In this document: piece by piece, positions 8,561 to 14,358 of the stretch
Position numbering within the stretch: position 1 is the stretch's first letter
How the letters are laid out: each line of letters opens with the position of its first letter
From: DATLYB01 sp964502525
GTDB taxonomy: Bacteria > Bacteroidota > Bacteroidia > Chitinophagales > CAIOSU01
NCBI GenBank assembly: GCA_964502525.1
Contig: CAZCXH010000076.1
Coordinates: forward strand, 1-21,646
DNA: 21,646 nt
Direction of reading: 5' to 3'
Made by a program: the position numbers and the translations under genes
The notes under the pieces: generated by a model
Told to the model about the DNA's origin: nothing
Databases searched by the model: none
The model's input: only the letters and a program-made list of their open reading frames with translations

Positions 8561-10192
8561 ATGCCTGAAAAATCTTATAAAACTGAAGTCGCCATTGCCG
8601 GTGGCGGCATTGCGGGAATTGTTACCGCGTATGAATTGCTGAACTATGGCAAAAAGGTAATCATCGTTGACCGCGATGAGCAGGAAAATTTTGGCGGTTT
8701 GGCGAAGGAATCTTTCGGTGGAATGTTTTTCGTTGACACGCCTTACCAGCGCAGAAACGGCATCATGGACAGTGTTGACCTCGCGCTGAAAGATTGGTTT
8801 TCGGTTGCTGAATTTGGCGATGAAGATATCTGGCAGAAAAAACATGCGGAGAATTATGTGCACCGCTGCACGAATGATGTGTTTTGGTGGCTGCGGAATC
8901 TGGGCGTCAGTTATTTTCCTGTGGTGCATTGGGTGGAGCGCGGTTTGTTCAAGCCGGGCAATTCCGTACCGAGGTTTCACATGGTGTGGGGCACCGGTTA
9001 CGGATTGACATCTGTGATGATTCGGCATTTGCTGAATCACGCGAAAAAGGAAAATCTGGAAATTTTATTTCGCCATAAAGTCACCGACATTTCATTCACC
9101 AATCAAAAAGCTTCCGGGCTTGCCGGAATTGATGAGGAAACAAATGAGCCTTTTCGCATTGATTCCGATGCGGTGGTGGTTGCAGCAGGCGGGATGGGCG
9201 GCAACATCGAGCGTGTGAAAAAACAGTGGTACAAACCTTGGGGAGCACCTCCTGCAATTATTTTGAACGGCTCTCACAAATACGCGCTGGGCAACCTCCA
9301 CGACATTGCTGAAAAACATAACGCCAGCATTACGCACCTTGACTGGAGCTGGCCCTATGCAGCAGGTGTTCATCATCCTCGGCCAAAACAAGAGAATCAT
9401 GGTTTGAGCCTGGTCCCCTGCAAATCCGCTTTATGGATGAATTACAAAGGCGAGCGCATCGGTCCGATTCCGCTCGTTACGGCCTATGACACGCGCTTTT
9501 GCGTGGAGCAAATCTGTAAACAGGAGAAAAAATATTCGTGGCAGATTCTGAACAGGAAAATCGCCTACAAGGAGTTTGCAATTTCAGGCTCTGAATCAAA
9601 CGAGGCGATTCGCGATAAGAACTGGCTGAAATTTTTGCAGGTGATATTGTTTGGAAATAAGAAACTCGTTCACGACATGCTCGACAACTGCGTGGATTTC
9701 GTCACCGCAAATTCCATTGAAGAGCTTGCCGTAAAAATGAATGCGTTGCAGGGAACAAATGAGGTGGATGTAAATCTTCTGCGCGAGGGCATCAAAACGT
9801 ATGACGCGCACATTGAGCGCGGACCCGCATTCCATGACGATGAGCAGCTGCGCAGAATCGCCCATGCGCGGCAATATCGCGGTGACCGCGTGCGCACCTG
9901 CAAGTTTCAAAAAATAGACGACAAAAGCGCGTATCCGCTCATTGCCATCCGCGAGTTTATTCTTTCACGAAAAACCATGGGCGGCATTCAAACCGATTTG
10001 GATGGACGAGTGCTCACAAAGCCCATGAATGGCAAACAGGACACAATTGGCGGACTGTATGCCGTTGGCGAATGCGCTGGCTTTGGAGGCGGAGGCATGC
10101 ACGGCATCGGCTCGCTGGAAGGGACCTTCCTCGGAGGGTGCGTTCTGACTGGGCGAATGGCTGCGAAAGCAATTGCCGGAAAAAAATTATAG
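8561..10192 (+). CDS. FAD-binding dehydrogenase (COG3573 / KsdD-like flavoprotein)
   Basis: The product is 543 aa from the ATG at 8561. A TTG at 8537 is also in frame but adds a poor leader. The N-terminus holds a Rossmann FAD-binding motif (AIAGGGIAGIVTAYEL, residues 12-27) ending in VIIVDRDE. Next come the family-specific stretches NFGGLAKESFGGMFFVD, QRRNGI and GNSVPRFHMVWGTG. The C-terminus has the second flavin motif GGLYAVGECAGFGGGGMHG with SLEGTFLGGCVLTGR. These match the FAD_binding_2 flavoproteins annotated as FAD-binding dehydrogenase (COG3573), related to 3-ketosteroid 1-dehydrogenase and fumarate reductase. The substrate is unknown and the protein is probably cytoplasmic. The final 17 codons are copied by the tandem duplication that starts inside the gene at 10137. 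Confidence 0.85.
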   Translation: MPEKSYKTEVAIAGGGIAGIVTAYELLNYGKKVIIVDRDEQENFGGLAKESFGGMFFVDTPYQRRNGIMDSVDLALKDWFSVAEFGDEDIWQKKHAENYVHRCTNDVFWWLRNLGVSYFPVVHWVERGLFKPGNSVPRFHMVWGTGYGLTSVMIRHLLNHAKKENLEILFRHKVTDISFTNQKASGLAGIDEETNEPFRIDSDAVVVAAGGMGGNIERVKKQWYKPWGAPPAIILNGSHKYALGNLHDIAEKHNASITHLDWSWPYAAGVHHPRPKQENHGLSLVPCKSALWMNYKGERIGPIPLVTAYDTRFCVEQICKQEKKYSWQILNRKIAYKEFAISGSESNEAIRDKNWLKFLQVILFGNKKLVHDMLDNCVDFVTANSIEELAVKMNALQGTNEVDVNLLREGIKTYDAHIERGPAFHDDEQLRRIAHARQYRGDRVRTCKFQKIDDKSAYPLIAIREFILSRKTMGGIQTDLDGRVLTKPMNGKQDTIGGLYAVGECAGFGGGGMHGIGSLEGTFLGGCVLTGRMAAKAIAGKKL

Positions 10193-10420
10193 GAGGATGG
10201 ATTAATGTTTTCGGATGCCTCTTTCATCGCTTTCGCTATTTCCGATTCTTATACTTTGAACGGGATTACGGTTTTATTATTTGGTTTATCGCAAAGATGC
10301 GTACCTCAGATAAGCAAGGTTCCAAGAAGGCTTCTATGGAAAGCTTGAAATTCAATAAAAAAACCTTATGCTGATTTTAACCTTAGTAACCATCAATACG
10401 CACCAGGTAACAACCTTATT
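10137..10420. repeat. Tandem duplication, unit 1 (284 bp)
   Basis: The unit runs from GGTGCGTTCTGACTGGGCG inside the FAD gene through its stop and 228 bases of downstream DNA. It is repeated immediately at 10421-10705. Differences seen by eye are one substitution (CAATACG against CAGTACG) and one base in an A-run (7 against 8). The unit includes a hairpin at 10320-10341 (TTCCAAGAA with TTCTATGGAA, one bulged A). Confidence 0.9.
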
Positions 10421-10427
10421 GGTGCGT
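10398..10427. repeat. Inverted repeat spanning the duplication junction
   Basis: ACGCACCA (10398-10405) pairs with TGGTGCGT (10420-10427) across a 14-base loop. The left arm is the end of unit 1 and the right arm is the start of unit 2, so this fold-back exists only at the junction. Confidence 0.6.
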
Positions 10428-10705
10428 TCTGACTGGGCGAATGGCTGCGAAAGCAATTGCCGGAAAAAAATTATAGGAGGATGGATTAATGTTTTCGGAT
10501 GCCTCTTTCATCGCTTTCGCTATTTCCGATTCTTATACTTTGAACGGGATTACGGTTTTATTATTTGGTTTATCGCAAAGATGCGTACCTCAGATAAGCA
10601 AGGTTCCAAGAAGGCTTCTATGGAAAGCTTGAAATTCAATAAAAAAAACCTTATGCTGATTTTAACCTTAGTAACCATCAGTACGCACCAGGTAACAACC
10701 TTATT
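10421..10705. repeat. Tandem duplication, unit 2 (285 bp)
   Basis: Second copy of the unit at 10137-10420, directly abutting it, about 99 percent identical. It carries a non-functional copy of the last 17 codons plus stop of the FAD dehydrogenase, detached from the gene body. After it the sequence diverges at TATTTATC. Confidence 0.9.
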
Positions 10706-10779
10706 TATCAAAAGCGATGACAGTTCTTAATAAGATGAATAAGGTCGGGTTGGGTCGGGAGGGCGCTGTTACTAAGGTT
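10664..10779. repeat. Nested inverted repeats (116 nt)
   Basis: The outer arms are AACCTTAGTAAC (10664-10675) and GTTACTAAGGTT (10768-10779), a perfect 12-bp pairing. The inner arms are ACCTTATTTATC (10698-10709) and GATGAATAAGGT (10734-10745), pairing at 11 of 12 with the odd pair a possible G-U in RNA. The nested symmetry suggests a structured RNA or a small mobile-element end; no coding sequence overlaps it convincingly. Confidence 0.55.
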
Positions 10780-10830
10780 GCATGAAAGAGGATAAGGTGA
10801 TAAACTGAAAAGGTATTGATCATTGATATG

Positions 10831-10929
10831 TACCAAGAGTAGTCGAATTTCCGAAGGAAAGAGACGTATTCTTGGTTAATACCGAACATTCTTCAGTTCA
10901 ATTGTTCGAAAACCTGAGTTGTTTCGGTA
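10831..10929 (+). repeat. 99-bp dispersed hairpin repeat, copy A
   Basis: This segment matches the reverse complement of 15881-15978 at about 86 of 99 positions with one gap. Its first half forms a hairpin, CCAAGAGTA (10833-10841) with TATTCTTGG (10867-10875). It lies 117 bases upstream of the small lipoprotein gene at 11047, in the same orientation relative to that gene as copy B is relative to gatB. No coding potential is apparent. Confidence 0.8.
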
Positions 10930-10982
10930 TATCAATGTTTAAGGTACGGATTTTTGCGATGAACCTTTTATTTTCAGTTTTC

Positions 10983-11014
10983 TTTCATCTTTACCTCAAA
11001 AATTTCTAACTTTC
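10983..11014 (+). promoter_or_regulatory. Candidate Bacteroidota promoter for the small lipoprotein
   Basis: TTTC at 10983-10986 and TAACTTTC at 11007-11014 are separated by 20 bases and resemble the TTTG-N19-TAnnTTTG consensus with one mismatch in each box. The -7 element lies 32 bases before the ATG at 11047. The A-rich leader AAACAAAAAACAAAACACAA that follows is typical of strongly expressed Bacteroidota genes. Confidence 0.4.
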
Positions 11015-11046
11015 GCCCGTTTTCAAAACAAAAAACAAAACACAAA

Positions 11047-11370
11047 ATGAAAAAATCAAATTTTATCGTAGCAGGCGGCATCCTGCTCTCCGTTGCTGCA
11101 TTCTATGGATGCAATAATGCGGAGGCTATCAAGGCGGCTCAAGATGCTGCTGCCGCAAGATTGACAGCCGTGACGGATTCTCTTCAGGGCGCTTTTCAAT
11201 CAGAAAAGGATGCGCTGAAGGCAACCTATGACTCCCAGATTCAGGCGTTAAACGACAGCCTTAATGCCAAGACAGCTGCGCTGGAGGCTGTATTGGCGAA
11301 AAAGGCAGCTCCTGCGGCCAAGCCTAAAACATCAACTACGCCACCGAAACCCAAGGTAACTTCCAGATAG
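11047..11370 (+). CDS. Small coiled-coil lipoprotein
   Basis: The product is 107 aa. Residues 1-21 are a lipoprotein signal (KKSNFIVAGGILLSVAAFYG) with the acylated cysteine at position 22. Residues about 28-88 are rich in A, K, E, Q and D, with a heptad-like pattern (AARLTAVTDSLQGAFQSEKD, then ALNDSLNAKTAALEAVLAKK), predicted to form one long coiled coil. The tail is a basic proline/alanine-rich segment (AAPAAKPKTSTTPPKPKVTS), which could contact peptidoglycan or DNA-like polyanions, but that is speculation. It is unrelated by sequence to Lpp yet has a similar plan: lipid anchor, helix, basic end. It is transcribed alone and followed by a strong terminator. Confidence 0.75.
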   Translation: MKKSNFIVAGGILLSVAAFYGCNNAEAIKAAQDAAAARLTAVTDSLQGAFQSEKDALKATYDSQIQALNDSLNAKTAALEAVLAKKAAPAAKPKTSTTPPKPKVTSR

Positions 11371-11390
11371 AATTTATTTTTTAGGTTCTA

Positions 11391-11428
11391 AATAAAAAAG
11401 GCTTCCAATTCTGGAAGCCTTTTTTATT
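11391..11428. terminator. Bidirectional rho-independent terminator
   Basis: A 17-bp perfect stem (11391-11407 with 11412-11428) closes on the loop ATTC. The core is GGCTTCCA/TGGAAGCC, flanked by an A-run on one side and a T-run on the other, so it can terminate both the lipoprotein gene at 11047-11370 and the convergent gene ending at 11462. Confidence 0.9.
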
Positions 11429-11461
11429 TAAGATCCTCTTATGCCTTAAATGTTCAGAGGC

Positions 11462-12079
11462 TTACTGTCTTGTAAGAACAGCAGTGCAGGTTTCCTGTGT
11501 TGTGAATGTTGTTTTGTAAGAAACAGTAATGGTGATCTGATCCGTACTGAGCGTTCCCGATCCTTCGTCAATAGTGAACTCGTTACCCGGGCAAAATGTT
11601 TGACTGGCAATGGTAAAAGTGCTGCCAGTTACGGTAGCGACTACATCCGGAGCGGCACCTGAGCAAAGGTATTTGCCGAAATTTTTGATTAAAATTTTAT
11701 CAATGCCAGTACTTGATGTAACGATTTCAACCGAATAAGGAGCGCTTGTGCAATTATCTGTTGCTGAAAAATTACCAATGAATTTGTTCCTGGACACAGT
11801 TTGGCAGCTATCGCCTTCGTAACCTGCCGCGCAGGCGCATGTGCCGCTGCTGAAGGTTCCTCCATTCAGGCAGTTCAGATAGTTCTCGCAGTCATTTCCA
11901 TAATATCCTGACGTGGTAGTTGCATCGCAATCGCATGAGCAGGCGCCCAATACTTCGGTGGGCGTGCCGTGCGAACTACAGGTCACATTCTTGCAAGGAT
12001 CTGCGGTTTCCTCGCACGCGTTGAAAAGCACAATGGATACAACCGTCATAATTGCCAAAAAAAGTTTTCTCATTTTCAT
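11462..12079 (-). CDS. Lipoprotein with EGF-like cysteine-rich modules
   Basis: The product is 205 aa. The signal MKMRKLFLAIMTVVSIVLFN ends in a lipobox with cysteine 22. Residues 29-92 hold ten cysteines spaced as two EGF-like modules (DPCKNVTCSSHG, CSCDCDATTTSGYYGNDC, then LNCLNGGTFSSGTCACAAGY followed by EGDSC). From about residue 97 to the end is a beta-rich domain (KFIGNFSATDNC ... ITITVSYKT), similar in plan to the small beta-sandwich tails that follow such modules in Bacteroidota lipoproteins. It is probably surface-exposed and may bind protein or calcium; the specific role is unknown. It sits 91 bases downstream of the receiver-HATPase gene on the same strand and shares a terminator with its convergent neighbour. 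Confidence 0.75.
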   Translation of the reverse strand: MKMRKLFLAIMTVVSIVLFNACEETADPCKNVTCSSHGTPTEVLGACSCDCDATTTSGYYGNDCENYLNCLNGGTFSSGTCACAAGYEGDSCQTVSRNKFIGNFSATDNCTSAPYSVEIVTSSTGIDKILIKNFGKYLCSGAAPDVVATVTGSTFTIASQTFCPGNEFTIDEGSGTLSTDQITITVSYKTTFTTQETCTAVLTRQ

Positions 12080-12170
12080 AAATAAAGTTTTTTGTTTTTG
12101 ATTTTTTAGTAAACGGCAAAATAAAGGTATTTGCGGGAAAATAAAAAATGACTTGGTGGTAAATGTCCGG

Positions 12171-13055
12171 TTAGGCCATTGCGGGTATGGTCACTTCTAC
12201 CTTGTTGCCCTTGCCGTAGTATCTGATATCAAGCATGGACTTAGCCATGGCGATCCCGCGCCCGTGGTTGTCAAAAATGCGGGTGGAATCAAAATCGAGG
12301 AACTTGGTATAGTCAAAACCGTCTCCTTCGTCCTGCACGAACACTTTCAGGGTGCCGTTGTCGCGGCTTAAGTCAACTGTCGCATACTTGCCATGATATT
12401 CCGGCAGGCTGAGCCGGTGCGAAATTTCATCCATCAGCTTATTTTCATCAAGGAGCTTGGTTTTCTCCTCGTAACCGATGCCGAGGTTGCCGTGCTCTAC
12501 TGCATTTACGAGCAATTCGCAAATAACGATTGACTGGTCGGGATTTTTGCTTGCATTGGCAATCAGGAGCGAGAGCTTTTGCGCCTCATCGAGGGTGCGC
12601 ACCCTGAAAGAGCCTTTTGTCATGTTGCCGAAAGGGTTTTGAGCCTCACGGAGCTGGCTTTTCATCTCTTTTTTCTGGCGGTAGTCATAGACCGCCCTTC
12701 GAACTATTGATTTAAGGAATTCCTTATTGAAAGGCTTGGTGATGTAGTAGTATGCACCGGAATCAATGCCAAGCTGTATTTCTGATTTTTCCGAATGAGA
12801 GGTGAGCATCACCACGGGAATGTCCGCGAAGCGCTCGTCTTTCTTGAGTTGTTTCAGCAATTCCAACCCGCTGATGCCGGGCATCTCCCAATCAAGTATC
12901 AATGCGCTCAGGTCGCTGTGATTTTTTTCCACCCACGCCTTTGCATCCTCGCCATTTAGTTTTGAAACAAGAGAGAAGCCTTCGTCCCTGAATGCGAACT
13001 CAAGCATCTTGTGGATTATCGGGTCGTCATCAACTGCGAGAAGATTTCCGTCCAT
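12171..13055 (-). CDS. Response-regulator receiver fused to HATPase (anti-sigma-factor-like kinase)
   Basis: The product is 294 aa and cytoplasmic. Residues 1-120 are a CheY-like receiver domain: acidic D9-D11, phosphoacceptor D55 in LILDWEMPG, switch T85 and K107 in ITKPF. A short helical linker (about 121-145, rich in K, R, E and Q) leads to a GHKL ATPase domain. Its N-box is ICELLVNAVEHGNLG (E180 to N190), its G1 box DEGDGFDY (242-249) and its G2 box NHGRGIAMAKSM (263-274). This resembles RsbW/SpoIIAB-type serine kinases more than histidine kinases, because no DHp phosphohistidine domain is present. Phosphorylation of D55 probably controls the ATPase or a partner-binding surface. The partner (anti-anti-sigma factor or sigma factor) is not encoded here. 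It follows the thioredoxin gene by 70 bases on the same strand and may be cotranscribed with it. Confidence 0.85.
   Translation of the reverse strand: MDGNLLAVDDDPIIHKMLEFAFRDEGFSLVSKLNGEDAKAWVEKNHSDLSALILDWEMPGISGLELLKQLKKDERFADIPVVMLTSHSEKSEIQLGIDSGAYYYITKPFNKEFLKSIVRRAVYDYRQKKEMKSQLREAQNPFGNMTKGSFRVRTLDEAQKLSLLIANASKNPDQSIVICELLVNAVEHGNLGIGYEEKTKLLDENKLMDEISHRLSLPEYHGKYATVDLSRDNGTLKVFVQDEGDGFDYTKFLDFDSTRIFDNHGRGIAMAKSMLDIRYYGKGNKVEVTIPAMA
12176..12191. repeat. Direct repeat at the 3' end of the receiver-HATPase gene
   Basis: CCATTGCGGGTATGGT, covering the last codons (TIPAMA on the minus strand), recurs with one extra T at 13052-13068 over the start codon of the same gene. Confidence 0.6.
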
Positions 13056-13068
13056 TTGCGGGTATGGT
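13052..13068. repeat. Direct repeat at the 5' end of the receiver-HATPase gene
   Basis: CCATTTGCGGGTATGGT overlaps the gene's ATG. On the minus strand one frame here reads VIITIPANG, like the gene's own C-terminal VTIPAMA, as if the end of another copy once preceded it. Confidence 0.6.
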
Positions 13069-13125
13069 AATTATGACATTGTATTACGTAAATATTCGCT
13101 GTTCTGTTGTAAGGGAAACCCCGGA

Positions 13126-14358
13126 TCATGCTCCAAACAGTTCGCGAAGCTTGCTTTCCAAAGCTTCCCCGCGCAGGTTCTTGGCGATTATCTTGCCGTT
13201 TTTATCAAGCAATAGCGTGCTGGGGATGGAGTGCACCTCATAGGTGGCGGCAACGGGGCATTGCCAGCCCTGCAATGTGCTGCCATGGTTCTTCCACTTA
13301 AGACCATCCATTTTGATTGCTTCAACCCACTTGCCCATGTTCTGGTCCAGCGAAACGCTGAAGATGTCAAAGCCTTTGGAGTGGTACTTGTCGTATAGTT
13401 TAACCACATGGGGATTTTCCTTGCGGCAGGGGCGGCACCATGACGCCCAAAAATCAAGCAACACCACTTTACCGCGGGTGGAAGATAACGAAACGGTCTC
13501 TCCCTGCGGAGACTTCAGCTTGATATCCGGAGCCACGCGTCCGATTGAAAGACGGGTGGCTTGGTCAAGTTTCTGCTTCAACTCGCTCACGTAGGACGAG
13601 CCGGGCAACTGCTTATTTACTTTCACAATGAAATTTTCAAGATACTCTGCATTATCTTCGGGATTCATCAGATTGGCTGCAAATATTGAAATCAGCGGGT
13701 ATTCCGTTGTTTCAATCGTGCCGCGCAGGTATTGCTGCGATTCCTGCGATTTCGTCTGGTATTGCTGCTGCGCAGTGATCATTTGCTGCATCTGCCCCAT
13801 GGATCTGGCGGTGTTATACTGCTGATTGATCTGGTTGAGGGCGAGCTGGTTTTCGCCAGCCTTCACGATGAACTTTGAGAAGGCCTCTGATTCAGGAGAA
13901 CCCTCAACGCTGTGCTTATATATGTTATTTGCATCACCGCTGAAATTGATCTTGCCGCCTTCAAGCACGATGAGCCAGTTGGCATTTTGATTCAACCGGA
14001 TCAGATACAGTCCTTTCTCATTTATTTTTCCCTTGAGCGTGAATGAGCCGTCAGCAGAGGTGGTTGTGTTGGTTATATTCTGCTGGTTTTGCGCTAAAGA
14101 ATACTTGTCGAGAAAAAGTTGCTTGGAAGGCGCGTTTGCAATTTTGCCCGTAACGATAAACTCACCGGAAACAGCTTCTGCGGGTATCTGTTCCGCAGCG
14201 GTTTTATCGGCTTCGGGAGCAGCGCTGCCGCTGGCAGCCGGGTTTTGCGCATTGGGCGCGGCAGGAGCAGCGCTGCTTTCCTGATTGCCGCTTGTTCCGC
14301 TGTTTCCGCAAGAGGATAATAATCCAATTACCAATGAAAAAATGATGACTTGTTTCAT
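13126..14358 (-). CDS. TlpA/DUF4369-type thioredoxin-like lipoprotein
   Basis: The product is 410 aa. It starts with a lipoprotein signal (MKQVIIFSLVIGLLSSC, acyl cysteine 17), followed by an A/S/P-rich linker to about residue 62. Residues about 66-160 resemble the DUF4369 beta domain (EFIVTGKIANAPSKQLFLDK), and a glutamine-rich helical region follows. The C-terminal AhpC/TlpA thioredoxin fold starts near 275 (GRVAPDIKL), with the active site WASWCRPC (C308, C311) and cis-proline P379 in HSIPSTLLLD. It should act in the periplasm, tethered to a membrane, as a disulfide reductant or apocytochrome-maturation-type thiol protein. Its ATG overlaps the gatB stop (ATGA), which implies translational coupling. 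The multi-CXXCH cytochrome is encoded nearby but divergently. Confidence 0.88.
   Translation of the reverse strand: MKQVIIFSLVIGLLSSCGNSGTSGNQESSAAPAAPNAQNPAASGSAAPEADKTAAEQIPAEAVSGEFIVTGKIANAPSKQLFLDKYSLAQNQQNITNTTTSADGSFTLKGKINEKGLYLIRLNQNANWLIVLEGGKINFSGDANNIYKHSVEGSPESEAFSKFIVKAGENQLALNQINQQYNTARSMGQMQQMITAQQQYQTKSQESQQYLRGTIETTEYPLISIFAANLMNPEDNAEYLENFIVKVNKQLPGSSYVSELKQKLDQATRLSIGRVAPDIKLKSPQGETVSLSSTRGKVVLLDFWASWCRPCRKENPHVVKLYDKYHSKGFDIFSVSLDQNMGKWVEAIKMDGLKWKNHGSTLQGWQCPVAATYEVHSIPSTLLLDKNGKIIAKNLRGEALESKLRELFGA

Noticed and set aside
10072..10374. 100-codon plus-strand frame over the end of the FAD gene and unit 1 of the duplication
   Set aside because: It overlaps the FAD gene out of frame, is arginine-rich and aromatic like an out-of-frame translation, and has no family similarity.
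10368..10730. 120-codon plus-strand frame across the duplication junction
   Set aside because: It exists only because the repeat copies join two frames; most of it is the same out-of-frame translation as in unit 1.
10664..10779. Integron attC site
   Set aside because: The arms lack the GTTRRRY/RYYYAAC core pairs and there is no gene-cassette arrangement or integrase.
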